A stretch of 23,699 bases of DNA from a bacterium (GCA_021812925.1 JAKAMK010000003.1:1-23699), one strand, 5' to 3'; shown: positions 7,573 through 15,330, counted from the first letter of the stretch. Numbers and translations are program-made. The notes: generated by a model not told the origin, from the sequence alone.

Positions 7573-7594
7573 CATTGGAAATCACTATACCACT

Positions 7595-7867
7595 ATGGCA
7601 TCAACGAAAGCCGGCGGATCAACCAGGAACCTGCGCGACAGCAACCCGAAATACCTCGGCGTGAAGCTTGCGGATGGCGCGAAGGCGCGTCCGGGCATGG
7701 TTATCGTGCGCCAGCGCGGCACGAAGATCGAGGCCGGTAAGAACGTGAAGGTCGGCCGCGACCACACGCTCTTCGCTACTGCCGAGGGCACGGTGTCCTT
7801 CTCGATGAAGCGCAAGAAGCAGTTCGACGGACGCACCGTCACGAAGAAGGTCGCGAGCGTCGCGTAA
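7595..7867 (+). CDS. rpmA: Ribosomal protein L27 (bL27)
   Basis: A 90-residue large-subunit ribosomal protein whose N-terminal tail reaches the peptidyl-transferase centre. The family signature is clear: [20 protein letters not shown] at the start, LGVK-x-x-DG, then [29 protein letters not shown]. The mature-type N-terminus has no Firmicute-like cleavable extension. It is a single-gene transcript with its own promoter and a strong hairpin after the stop. In many bacteria it follows rplU, but here rplU is about 13 kb away on the other strand. Confidence 0.97.
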   Translation: MASTKAGGSTRNLRDSNPKYLGVKLADGAKARPGMVIVRQRGTKIEAGKNVKVGRDHTLFATAEGTVSFSMKRKKQFDGRTVTKKVASVA

Positions 7868-7881
7868 CGAAGCGACAAGAG

Positions 7882-7925
7882 CGGAAACGAATGAACGGCG
7901 CTCACGCGCCGTTCATTCGTTTCCG
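7882..7925 (+). terminator. Perfect 20-bp hairpin after rpmA
   Basis: The 20-nt arms at 7882-7901 and 7906-7925 are perfectly complementary around a TCAC loop, 14 nt after the rpmA stop. The hairpin is very stable but has no T-run on either side, so it may be a terminator, an mRNA 3'-end stabiliser, or both. Confidence 0.7.
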
Positions 7926-7945
7926 GGTACGCTAGTTCTCGGAAT

Positions 7946-7961
7946 GCGGCAATCGTGCCGC
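7946..7961 (+). promoter_or_regulatory. Leader hairpin before the 7992 gene
   Basis: GCGGCA-ATCG-TGCCGC is a perfect 6-bp stem-loop in the leader of the following gene, ending about 18 nt before its Shine-Dalgarno (GGAGG, 7981-7985). It could influence translation; no known riboswitch class is recognised. Confidence 0.4.
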
Positions 7962-7991
7962 CCACCCTAGACCTTAGACCCGGAGGTTACG

Positions 7992-8993
7992 ATGAACCGC
8001 ACTGCCCTTTCCCTTGTGAGCGGCATGGTGCTGCTCCTCTTACTGCCGCGCGCGGCGCAGGCTGCGCTCGTAGCGATACGCGTGCCTATCGAAAACGCGC
8101 GTGTCGCCACGTGCGTGTCTCGCACGCTCGGCTCGCTCGGTTGGAAATCGGATGACCCGCGCACGCGGACCATCCGTCCCGGAACCGCGTTCGTAGTCTG
8201 CGGCCGGACGGTGCACATCACGGCGGGGTCAAGCCTGTGGACGAGTGCCGCGCAGGCACTCGCGCGTCAGGAACTGGCCCGTGAACTCGCCCCCGTCCTC
8301 TCCCCGATTGGCGCCGCACACGCTCCGGCCGCTCGCCGCACGCCGGCGGCCCCCGCGCGTGGCGCCATGCGTACGACGCCGCCCCTCGTCCGCCGCGCTG
8401 GAGCACCCGCTCCGCGCCTCGCCCGACTCATGCCGTTCATTGCGGGCGGCGTCATCCTGGCGCTCATGCTGCTCTGCGGCATCCTTGCCTTCCTGCTTTA
8501 CCGCAGACGGAACGTATCGGGGGGCTCAGTATCAATAGAGCCGTCCCATGCTCCCGCTCCCCTGCCGGGCGCAGAAATAGTCGCGACGGTCGAACCGGGG
8601 TCGACCGTTGATCGCGTCGCACGATCGTTCACGGTGCGCGTTACCGACATCGGCTCGCCCGGGCGGCACACGCAGAACCGGAAGAAGGATGAACCCGTAC
8701 GCTCGACGCTCTGGGGCTTCGGCCCATGGTCCTGGAACGCGGAGCAGCGCCGCTACGAAGGTGACCCCGTGAAGCTCGGTACGCTCGAACTTTCGCGGGA
8801 CCACGGTTCAGTCGCACTCGACGCTTCCGGTATCACCCGGCAGCTCGCAGCAAGCGGGAAGCTCGGCACCGCAGTGCATGACTGGACCGAGGAGCACGGC
8901 ATCCGCCTTGATCTTTCAGCTCCGCTGCGCATACGCCTGCACGATGCACTGGCACAAGCTGCAGAATCCATGCCCGTTCTCGCACCTGCGTAA
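7992..8993 (+). CDS. Unknown envelope protein: signal peptide, Cys-pair domain, one TM, cytoplasmic domain
   Basis: A 333-residue protein I do not recognise. A signal peptide ends near A24 (AAQA|A). An outer domain of about 75 residues follows, with two cysteines (C41 and C70) and an IRPG turn, then an Ala/Pro/Arg-rich linker (about 105-145). One membrane helix (about 146-170, ending LYRRR) leads to a cytoplasmic region of about 160 residues with Trp-rich (STLWGFGPWSW) and beta-rich segments. The start is supported by a GGAGG Shine-Dalgarno. The domain order and an xRPG motif near the Cys pair are shared with the protein at 9721. The Cys pair could form a disulfide. It may belong with the next two genes as one membrane system; this is inference from context. 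Confidence 0.72.
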   Translation: MNRTALSLVSGMVLLLLLPRAAQAALVAIRVPIENARVATCVSRTLGSLGWKSDDPRTRTIRPGTAFVVCGRTVHITAGSSLWTSAAQALARQELARELAPVLSPIGAAHAPAARRTPAAPARGAMRTTPPLVRRAGAPAPRLARLMPFIAGGVILALMLLCGILAFLLYRRRNVSGGSVSIEPSHAPAPLPGAEIVATVEPGSTVDRVARSFTVRVTDIGSPGRHTQNRKKDEPVRSTLWGFGPWSWNAEQRRYEGDPVKLGTLELSRDHGSVALDASGITRQLAASGKLGTAVHDWTEEHGIRLDLSAPLRIRLHDALAQAAESMPVLAPA

Positions 8994-9281
8994 CAGCACA
9001 CGGTACACGACCCACCGCGTTCAATGCCTCGAGCTAGGACGCGCACGGAAGATCATTCGCATGGCGAGACCATCGGACGATACGAAGAGACCGGCACCCG
9101 GTCTCTTCTTGCTTGTGCCCCGAGACGAAGTGACAGGGGGGGTGCACCCCGTGGTATGGATAGGGGTAGACAGCATGTTCATACAAATTGCAGAATCCGC
9201 ACGCTAGGGTTAGCGCGGAACCGCGTCCTTTGAGGAGCGAACCGAAACCAAACCAAGGCAAAGCGAAAGAGAGGGACTACC
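8994..9281. other. Intergenic region with hairpins; no confident gene
   Basis: A possible 48-codon plus-strand frame at 9061-9207 has no good Shine-Dalgarno and overlaps a strong hairpin, so I do not call it. Also present are a GGGGTGCACCCC palindrome near 9139-9150, a CGCTA-GGGT-TAGCG hairpin near 9202-9215, and an A/C-rich unstructured leader (9237-9270) running into the Shine-Dalgarno of the next gene. Confidence 0.45.
9084..9108 (+). terminator. Hairpin after the 7992 gene
   Basis: The 11-bp perfect arms GAAGAGACCGG and CCGGTCTCTTC surround a CAC loop and are followed by TTGCTTG. It lies about 90 nt after the stop of the 7992 gene and is probably its terminator, although the T-tract is weak. 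Confidence 0.55.
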
Positions 9282-9719
9282 ATGTCTAGCACGCACCACC
9301 GAGTTGCCCCGCACGTCGGGGCGGATTACATGATTCTCGCAGTGTCTTCCGTCACCTTCGTCGCGCTCTCGGGGTTTTTCGTGGGCCATGGCGCGTGGTC
9401 GCTCACGACAGACATGTCGACTGAGCGTGCCGCAGCCCTCTTCACCACGGACCTCCTCGCCGGCATACTCGCGTTCGCGTTCGCACTGCACGTGCGCTAC
9501 GCAGCGCGGAAGCGCTACACGAGAGGCGTCCGCGGAAAGGCGCTCCTCGAAGGCTTCCTGGCCGGGACGCGCGAGGATCCGCAACTACTTGCGGCGCTCC
9601 TCGCGAACACCGACTCGCCGGAGGCCGATGCGTTTCGCGAAGAGTTCAGCATCACGTTGCATACGCTCATGAGCACCCACACGAACGGGTCGGCCGCGCC
9701 GGCTCACCAAGGAGTCTGA
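9282..9719 (+). CDS. Unknown two-TM membrane protein
   Basis: A 145-residue protein with two predicted membrane helices: about 16-37 (YMILAVSSVTFVALSGFF) and about 54-72 (FTTDLLAGILAFAFALHV). A basic stretch (RYAARKRYTRGVRGK) and an acidic, helical cytoplasmic tail follow. No family is recognised. A GAGGG Shine-Dalgarno sits 6 nt before the ATG. The stop is 1 nt before the ATG of the next gene, whose Shine-Dalgarno (AAGGAG) lies inside this gene, so the two are surely co-transcribed. Confidence 0.7.
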   Translation: MSSTHHRVAPHVGADYMILAVSSVTFVALSGFFVGHGAWSLTTDMSTERAAALFTTDLLAGILAFAFALHVRYAARKRYTRGVRGKALLEGFLAGTREDPQLLAALLANTDSPEADAFREEFSITLHTLMSTHTNGSAAPAHQGV

Positions 9720-9720
9720 C

Positions 9721-10956
9721 ATGTCCAAGGTGTTTTTCGGCGCGATGCTGATCGCGCTTGTATGGTCTGTGCCGTCTCTCGCACAGGGAACGGCGCTCGA
9801 CACGGCAACGACCGCGTGCCTCGCGAACGTGCGCGCGCTCAACCATCACGTCACCGACATCGATGTCGTCCGGCCCGGCGAGAGGATTGCCGTGGCTCCG
9901 GGCAGGTTCTATCGCGTAGCATCGCTGCCCGTTTGGCGCCGCACCGTCTCGGGCATCTGCCGTATGGACGCGCGCATCGCACTTGCCTCCGGCACGCCCG
10001 CGGCGACGTCCACGCCGACCACAGAAACCGGACCGCCGCTAGCGATACCTGCGCTGCCGGAGACACCCCGGGTCGGGTTCGCGACAAAGAGTACGACACC
10101 AGCGTTACGTAAAGCGGTGCACGTTCAGGCTCGCGACGCGCGCGGCGGACAGAACGCCCCGCTCACCTGGCTCGCGGGTATCGTCGGCATGCTCTGCGTC
10201 GTGTTCGTTACCGCGTACCTCATGCATCTCCGCTCGGAACTCAAGTACTGGCGGCGCGCGCATGCACGCGTGTCGACGCCAACGGACCGTGAGGAGCGAC
10301 TCCTGAAGCAGCTCGCGGAACTCGACAGCCGCTCCGATACGGATTCGGATGCGCTCATGACTGAGCTCCTCGCCCTCCGCGCCGGAGAGCAGCCGGAAGT
10401 CATACGGCTGCAGCGGGAGAACCACAGTCTGCGCGTGGCAAACGAAACGTTGCGCAACAAGCAGTACGCGGTGGAGTCGGTGCTGGGGGCAACCGCGCCC
10501 CTCGCACTCGGCACCATCGTGCGGCTCGGCTTCCCTACCCTGCGCGCGTCGGAGGACGCGGCAGCGGAAGCCGACCCGGACTACTTCATGCCGCCTGACG
10601 AGATCGGGTACGTTCCAGTCGATTTCGTGGTCGTCGACCACGTCATCCAACGGAAGGGCGCACATCGCGTCCTGCAGACGAAAGTACGCTGCCCGTGGCT
10701 GCCGGAAGCGAAGCCCGCAGAAGGGCTCGTGTTCCAGACGATCGACCTCGAAACCGGCGTGGCAAAGTTCTCGAAAGAGACGCTGCTGCGCGCGATGCAG
10801 AGGACGACCGAGGCACTCGCGTGGATCGAGGCACGGAAGATCCCGCTTGCCCTCGACACGACCCTCATGAGTGCGCGTCACGCGCGCCGCGGCGACGGCG
10901 TCCGGCTGGATATCATCCCGCCGAAAACCGAAACCGCTCCAGCAAATGCTGCCTAG
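9721..10956 (+). CDS. Unknown envelope protein: signal peptide, Cys-pair domain, one TM, coiled coil and cytoplasmic domain
   Basis: A 411-residue protein with a signal peptide cleaved near SLA|Q (residue 21). The outer domain carries two cysteines (C33 and C80) and a VVRPGERIAVAPG stretch reminiscent of LysM-like turns. A Thr/Pro-rich linker (about 95-125) leads to one membrane helix (about 148-168). The cytoplasmic part has a coiled-coil/helical segment (about 185-250: heptad-like EERLLKQLAELDSR, then LQRENHSLRVANETLRNKQ). It ends in a domain of about 140 residues with LGTIVRLGFPTL and a WIEARKIPLALDTTLMSARH ending; the last motif hints at a nuclease- or DUF2726-like fold, but weakly. The start has a strong AAGGAG site. 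The architecture parallels the 7992 protein. Confidence 0.7.
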   Translation: MSKVFFGAMLIALVWSVPSLAQGTALDTATTACLANVRALNHHVTDIDVVRPGERIAVAPGRFYRVASLPVWRRTVSGICRMDARIALASGTPAATSTPTTETGPPLAIPALPETPRVGFATKSTTPALRKAVHVQARDARGGQNAPLTWLAGIVGMLCVVFVTAYLMHLRSELKYWRRAHARVSTPTDREERLLKQLAELDSRSDTDSDALMTELLALRAGEQPEVIRLQRENHSLRVANETLRNKQYAVESVLGATAPLALGTIVRLGFPTLRASEDAAAEADPDYFMPPDEIGYVPVDFVVVDHVIQRKGAHRVLQTKVRCPWLPEAKPAEGLVFQTIDLETGVAKFSKETLLRAMQRTTEALAWIEARKIPLALDTTLMSARHARRGDGVRLDIIPPKTETAPANAA

Positions 10957-11051
10957 CTCTTTCCGTTCCTCACGAGCGCATACGCGCAACCGGAGGCTCT
11001 AGTTTCCAGCACGACGTGCTACGGGACGACGGACGGAGTAGTCTGCACAGT

Positions 11052-11090
11052 AAAAAACGGGAGGCCGTCGAGCCTCCCGTTCTTCTTTTT
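11052..11090. terminator. Bidirectional terminator between convergent genes
   Basis: A 10-bp perfect stem (AACGGGAGGC at 11056-11065 with GCCTCCCGTT at 11072-11081) is flanked by TCTTCTTTTT on the right and an A-run on the left. It works in both directions, ending the 9721 operon (plus) and rplI (minus). Confidence 0.9.
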
Positions 11091-11111
11091 AATTACGCCC
11101 GGTATGCCCCC

Positions 11112-11537
11112 CTACTCACCCTCGATGGTTACGGTGAATGCGCCGAACGAATCGCCGAGCGCGACCGGCACCTCGAACGTGCCGAGGTCCTTGAACGGCT
11201 TCTCGAGGCGGATGGCCTCTTCCGGGAGTTCCGCGAGCGCTGCGAGCTCCTTCGCGTCGAGCGCATCATAGAGGTGCCCCTGCTCGTTCGCTTTCTTCGT
11301 AACCGTGATGGCATTCTCCCCGAGGTACGCGAGACGCTCCGCGACGAGCTTCTCGCCCACCGCCGAGCGCGTCTTTACCTGCGCGCGGCGTAGCACGGCC
11401 TCCTTGCGTGCCGAAGCCGTCGCCGGGATGGCGAGCTTCTTCGGGATGAGGAAGTTGAGCGCATGCCCATCCTTCGTCTCGATCTCCTCGTGGGCACGGC
11501 CCATACCCTTCACGTCGCGTTGCAGTATCACTTTCAT
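11112..11537 (-). CDS. rplI: Ribosomal protein L9 (bL9)
   Basis: A 141-residue large-subunit ribosomal protein. The N-domain MKVILQRDVKGMGRAHEEIETKDGHALNFLIPKKLA matches the bL9 signature (V-x-L-x-x-D-V-x-x-x-G... A-x-N-x-L-x-P). A linker helix and a C-domain (ALDAKELAAL...VPVALGDSFGAFTVTIE) complete it. It has its own near-leaderless promoter and a strong terminator. L9 is absent from some CPR lineages (recalled from comparative studies), so its presence narrows the affiliation. Confidence 0.96.
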   Translation of the reverse strand: MKVILQRDVKGMGRAHEEIETKDGHALNFLIPKKLAIPATASARKEAVLRRAQVKTRSAVGEKLVAERLAYLGENAITVTKKANEQGHLYDALDAKELAALAELPEEAIRLEKPFKDLGTFEVPVALGDSFGAFTVTIEGE

Positions 11538-11546
11538 GGTAGCCCT

Positions 11547-11552
11547 ATCCTA
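11547..11552 (-). promoter_or_regulatory. rplI -10 box, near-leaderless
   Basis: TAGGAT on the minus strand (11552-11547) lies 9 nt before the ATG at 11537, which predicts a leader of only about 3 nt. No TGn extension or convincing -35 is seen. Confidence 0.45.
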
Positions 11553-11607
11553 CCTGCAGGCCCGAAAAATGGCAACTATGCGTGGTTTTAGCCGGTAGGC
11601 GAGCTGC

Positions 11608-12870
11608 CTAGGACCCGCTCGTAAGGAATTTCACGGCGCGCGCGTATTGCGGGTCTGCCGCGGTGTCGGGCGTAAAGGTGGGCGTCGAGGTCGCGATCGG
11701 AGAGACTACGTCAGGCGTGATGCCCTTTTCCATGATCCAGTGGCCATCCGGCGTCACCCAGCGCGCGACCGTGACTTTCAGCTCGCCGCCATCGATCGGA
11801 ATGACCGTCTGCACCGAACCCTTGCCGAAGGACTGCGTGCCGATGATCGTAGCGACGTGGTGGTCCTGGAGAGCGCCCGCGAGGATTTCCGATGCGGACG
11901 CCGACCCGCCATCGATGAGGACGACTACCGCCGTGCCCTTCGGCAGGTCGTTGTAGCCGAGCGACGAATGCACCTGGTTCGGCTGCGTGCCGCCAAAGTC
12001 CTCGGTCACGATGGTGTCCCCTTTCGGCAGGAAATGGCTCGCGATGTCGACTGCTGCATCGAGGTACCCACCCGGGTTGCCGCGCAGGTCGATGACGAGC
12101 TTCTTCGCGCCGGACGCCTTGAAACGCGCCCACGCCTCGTCGAACAGGGTCGCGGAGTTCGCCGTGAACTCATAGAGCGCGATGTGGTACACGCCGGTCG
12201 CCGCGTCGTAGCCATCGTCGGTTTCCGGCACCTGGATGGTGTCGCGCACGATGCGGATGTCCTGGCGCACGCCCGCGCGCGCGATAGTGAGCGTCACCGC
12301 AGTGCCCTTCGGTCCGCGTATGAGCGAGACCGCCTGGTCGGTCGACATGCCGTCCGTGGGCTTCCCGTCGATCGCGAGTATCTGGTCGCCCGTCTTCACG
12401 CCCGCGGCCGCCGCGGGCGTGCCCTTCAGGGGCGCGACGACGGTGAGCACGCCGTTCTTCACATCTATCTCGATACCCACGCCCGCGAAGCTCCCCGCGA
12501 TGCTCTCGTTAAACGACTTCGCCTCGGACGGCGGGAAGAACACCGTGAACGGATCGCCATACGACGCGGCGAGTCCCTGGATGGCGCCGTACACGCGATC
12601 CTGCACGGATGGCATCGTGGACGACGCGTGCGTGATGACGTAGTTGTCCTCTAGCGCGTTCCACGCCTTCCAGAAATCGGTGAGGTCCGCGTTCGCGTCG
12701 GGGGTCGCCGACAGGCCGTCGCCGAGGAACGGGACCTGCGAGACCGCGTTCGTCGAACCGTTCGACCCGAGCAAGAGCCCCCCGCCGAACGCGACCACGG
12801 CGACGAGCACCACGACGACACTCTGCGAGCCGAACCACCGCGCGCGCCACGCCTTTCGTCTATCATCCAT
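11608..12870 (-). CDS. S41 C-terminal processing peptidase (CtpA/CtpB type)
   Basis: A 420-residue membrane-anchored serine protease. An N-terminal signal anchor (about residues 17-36) precedes a helical region, then a PDZ domain (about 120-205: SFAGVGIEIDVKNGVLTVV...AAGVKTGDQILAIDG). The S41 catalytic core has LVIDLRGNPGGYLDAAV, the nucleophile in GGSASASEILAGAL, and the general-base Lys in GTQSFGKGSVQT. A C-terminal TPDG-x-W...KGITPDV motif follows, then a Thr/Pro-rich tail. Family members trim or degrade envelope proteins from their C-termini outside the membrane. The gene is transcribed divergently from the corA-like gene across a 52-bp gap. Confidence 0.95.
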   Translation of the reverse strand: MDDRRKAWRARWFGSQSVVVVLVAVVAFGGGLLLGSNGSTNAVSQVPFLGDGLSATPDANADLTDFWKAWNALEDNYVITHASSTMPSVQDRVYGAIQGLAASYGDPFTVFFPPSEAKSFNESIAGSFAGVGIEIDVKNGVLTVVAPLKGTPAAAAGVKTGDQILAIDGKPTDGMSTDQAVSLIRGPKGTAVTLTIARAGVRQDIRIVRDTIQVPETDDGYDAATGVYHIALYEFTANSATLFDEAWARFKASGAKKLVIDLRGNPGGYLDAAVDIASHFLPKGDTIVTEDFGGTQPNQVHSSLGYNDLPKGTAVVVLIDGGSASASEILAGALQDHHVATIIGTQSFGKGSVQTVIPIDGGELKVTVARWVTPDGHWIMEKGITPDVVSPIATSTPTFTPDTAADPQYARAVKFLTSGS

Positions 12871-12880
12871 AATCGCGCTC

Positions 12881-12889
12881 AGTGTAGCA
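12881..12889 (-). promoter_or_regulatory. Extended -10 promoter of the S41 peptidase gene
   Basis: TGC-TACACT on the minus strand (12889-12881) lies 10 nt before the ATG at 12870; the predicted leader is about 4 nt. It is back to back with the corA promoter. Confidence 0.6.
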
Positions 12890-12907
12890 TATCGCGTGTG
12901 ACACGCG

Positions 12908-12916
12908 TGCTATCCT
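12908..12916 (+). promoter_or_regulatory. Extended -10 promoter of the corA-like gene, leaderless
   Basis: TGC-TATCCT (12908-12916) lies 6 nt before the ATG at 12923, which puts the start of transcription on the start codon. Confidence 0.6.
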
Positions 12917-12922
12917 GTACGC

Positions 12923-13843
12923 ATGCTCTACCGCAGTAAGCACAGCGGCGGCGTGTGGATCGACCTTGAGCAGCCGTCGGAGGACGAGGTGCGCGCGGTC
13001 GCGAACGAGTTCGGTGTGAGCGAGCGCATCGTCGCCGAACTCATAACGCCTTCGCCGAGCTCTCTCGTTGCCGGCGAGGGCGACACGGCCTTTTCCATCC
13101 TTCACTTCCCTTCCCCGGGCCCGGAAGCAGGCACCGTGCGGAACCAAGAAATCGATTTCATCGTCGGCAAACGCTTCATCATCACGGTGCGCTACGAGGT
13201 GGTCGCGCCGCTCCATGCGATACGCAAGCTCCTCGAGGCCGAGGCGATCGTCGCGGGCCGGACTCCCTTCTCGACGGACATGCTCCTCGAGGTGCTCTTC
13301 GCGCACCTCTACGAGTCCGCGCGCGACCACACCCGCCACCTCGCGGACAAGCTCCTGCGCATCGAGCGCGCGATGTTCAGTGGGTCGGAGCGCATGAGCA
13401 TCCGTGACATCTCGGACGTCTCCCGCGAATTCCTGCACCTTGAGGCGGCGCTCCGGAGCCAGGAGGAGCCGCTCGAGCGCTTCATGCGCACGCTCACCGA
13501 GCGCACCGCGTTCGGCCCGGGATTCTCTGAGCGCGCGCACCGCATCCTCTCGGACCGGCTGCAGGTCGCGCACTTCGTCGAGACGCACCGCGCGATGGCG
13601 AGCGAGCTCCGCGCGACCAACGCCGCGCTCCTCGAGTCGCGCCAGAATGATGTCATGCGGACGCTCACGGTCGCGAACTTCATCTTCCTGCCCCTCGAGC
13701 TCGTTGCGTTCGTGTTCGCCATGCACGCGAACGGCACACCGCTTACGGATACGCCGAACGCCTTCTGGATCATCATGACGTTCATGCTCCTCATCGTGGG
13801 CATCATGACGCTGTACTTCGCGAAGAAGCGCTGGATCTTCTAG
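12923..13843 (+). CDS. CorA-like divalent cation transporter with altered GMN motif
   Basis: A 306-residue protein of the CorA/2-TM-GxN family, which forms pentameric metal-ion channels. A cytoplasmic alpha/beta funnel domain (about 1-120) is followed by long stalk helices (about 120-250) with the usual charged heptads. Two C-terminal membrane helices are at about 247-266 (TLTVANFIFLPLELVAFVFA) and about 279-299, followed by a basic KKRW tail. In canonical CorA the first membrane helix ends YGMN, and ZntB has a GVN-type loop. Here the equivalent residues read F-A-M-H-A-N (AMH at 266-268), so the hallmark selectivity triplet is not conserved. Family membership is firm from length and architecture; ion specificity is open. 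Confidence 0.85.
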   Translation: MLYRSKHSGGVWIDLEQPSEDEVRAVANEFGVSERIVAELITPSPSSLVAGEGDTAFSILHFPSPGPEAGTVRNQEIDFIVGKRFIITVRYEVVAPLHAIRKLLEAEAIVAGRTPFSTDMLLEVLFAHLYESARDHTRHLADKLLRIERAMFSGSERMSIRDISDVSREFLHLEAALRSQEEPLERFMRTLTERTAFGPGFSERAHRILSDRLQVAHFVETHRAMASELRATNAALLESRQNDVMRTLTVANFIFLPLELVAFVFAMHANGTPLTDTPNAFWIIMTFMLLIVGIMTLYFAKKRWIF

Positions 13844-13863
13844 CGCTCCCGCGGCAAAACCGA

Positions 13864-13869
13864 TATCCT
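13864..13869 (+). promoter_or_regulatory. cysS -10 box, leaderless
   Basis: TATCCT at 13864-13869, 6 nt before the ATG at 13876. There is no TGn extension. It lies in the 32-nt gap after the corA-like gene, so cysS can also be read through from it. Confidence 0.45.
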
Positions 13870-13875
13870 ATTCCC

Positions 13876-15330
13876 ATGCGCTGGCCGATTAGCTTCCCCT
13901 CGAAAACGCCGGCACCGACGCCCGCGCCCGCACCCCTCTTCCTCACGAACACGCTCTCCGGCAAGAAGGAGCTTTTCGTGCCGATACGCCGCGGCGAGGT
14001 GCTCCTCTACTCCTGTGGGCCGACGGTCTACGGCCCTGCGCACATCGGGAACCTCCGCGCGTACGTGTTCTCGGACACGCTCGCGCGCACGCTCCTCGCC
14101 GCCGGCTACCACGTGCGCCGCGTCATAAATATCACGGACGTCGGCCACCTCGTCGATGATGCCGAGGAAGGCGAAGACAAGATGGCCGTCGCCGCGAAGC
14201 GCGAACACGCCACGCCGGAAGCGATCGCAGACCGCTACGCGAAGCAGTTCCTCGGCGACCTCCGCGAGCTCGATATCGACACGGGCGCGATAACGTTCCC
14301 CCGCGCGACGCAGTACATCCGCGAGCAGATCGCGCTCGCCGAGACCCTCGAAGAGAAGGGCTTCGCCTATCGCACGCACGACGGGCTCTATTTCGATACG
14401 ACGCGCTTCCCGGGGTACGGCAAGCTCGGCAATCTCGCAGGCGCGATCCTAAAGAGCGGTGCGCGCGTCGCGGTGGGAGACGAGAAGCGCAGTCCGATGG
14501 ACTTCGCGCTCTGGCGGGCAGCCCACACGGGTGACCTCCAGCAGTGGGACAGCCCGTGGGGCAAGGGCAATCCGGGCTGGCACCTTGAGTGTTCCGCCAT
14601 GAGCCGCGCCCTTCTAGGCCAGGAGATAGACATCCACACGGGCGGAGAGGATCACATTCAGATTCACCACAACAACGAGATCGCGCAGTCCGAGGCTGCG
14701 AGCGGCCGTACGTTCGTGCGCTACTGGATGCACGTCGCCTTCCTCACCATGAACGGCGAGAAGGCTGCGAAATCGCTCGGCAACGTCGTCTACCTCACGG
14801 AGCTCGTCGAGAAGGGGTTCCACCCGCTCTCGCTCCGCTACTTCTTCCTCCAGGCCCACTACCGCACGCCGCTCTCCTTCACCTGGGATGCGCTCGCAGC
14901 CGCACAAGGCGCACTCGAGCGCCTCTGGAAGAACGCGGCGGACGTGGCGAAGGAATCCGGGCGTGCGGCAGCGCCCTCGGAGGCGCGCGAGCGTTTCCTC
15001 GCCGCCATGCGGGACGACCTCGCGACCCCACAGGCCCTGGGCATCCTCTGGGACGCGCTCCGGAGCGACGAGTACGCGCCTGAGGAGAAATGGGGACTCC
15101 TCGAAGACGCGGAAGCGCACTTCGGACTCTCGCTCACCGAGCCGCCCCTCGAGGCTGCACTCCTCGTGGACGAGCTGCCCGAGGACATCCGGGACCTCGT
15201 CGAGCGCCGCGAAGCGGCGCGCGCACGGCGCGATTTCGAGTCCGCGGATAGCCTCCGCAAGGAACTCGAGGAGAGTGGATATCGTGTGGAAGACGGGGCC
15301 CATGGCCCTGTATTGACCAAGCGGGCATAG
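13876..15330 (+). CDS. cysS: Cysteinyl-tRNA synthetase
   Basis: A 484-residue class I synthetase that charges tRNA with cysteine. Zinc-site residues are C47 (in YSCGPTVYG), C239 (in WHLECSAMS), H264 and E268 (in HHNNE). The HIGH motif is HIGN at 56-59. The KMSKS loop reads KAAKS (296-300, in EKAAKSLGN), so Met and Ser are replaced by Ala while both Lys remain. DIH-x-GGEDH also departs from the commoner GGGxDL-x-FPHHENE. An unusual Pro/Ala-rich N-terminal extension (about 20 residues, KTPAPTPAPAP) precedes the catalytic domain. A DALR-like helical region and a C-terminal segment (RREAARARRDFESADSLRKEL) complete the protein. Confidence 0.96.
   Translation: MRWPISFPSKTPAPTPAPAPLFLTNTLSGKKELFVPIRRGEVLLYSCGPTVYGPAHIGNLRAYVFSDTLARTLLAAGYHVRRVINITDVGHLVDDAEEGEDKMAVAAKREHATPEAIADRYAKQFLGDLRELDIDTGAITFPRATQYIREQIALAETLEEKGFAYRTHDGLYFDTTRFPGYGKLGNLAGAILKSGARVAVGDEKRSPMDFALWRAAHTGDLQQWDSPWGKGNPGWHLECSAMSRALLGQEIDIHTGGEDHIQIHHNNEIAQSEAASGRTFVRYWMHVAFLTMNGEKAAKSLGNVVYLTELVEKGFHPLSLRYFFLQAHYRTPLSFTWDALAAAQGALERLWKNAADVAKESGRAAAPSEARERFLAAMRDDLATPQALGILWDALRSDEYAPEEKWGLLEDAEAHFGLSLTEPPLEAALLVDELPEDIRDLVERREAARARRDFESADSLRKELEESGYRVEDGAHGPVLTKRA

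Noticed and set aside
9061..9207. 48-codon plus-strand frame between the two envelope genes
   Set aside because: No Shine-Dalgarno, no family, and it spans a strong terminator-like hairpin.
11647..12654. 335-codon plus-strand frame opposite the S41 peptidase gene
   Set aside because: Arg/Asp/His-rich low-quality product, antisense to a full S41 peptidase.
12863..13726. 287-codon minus-strand frame opposite the corA-like gene
   Set aside because: Antisense shadow rich in Glu/Arg/Leu; no promoter or ribosome binding site.
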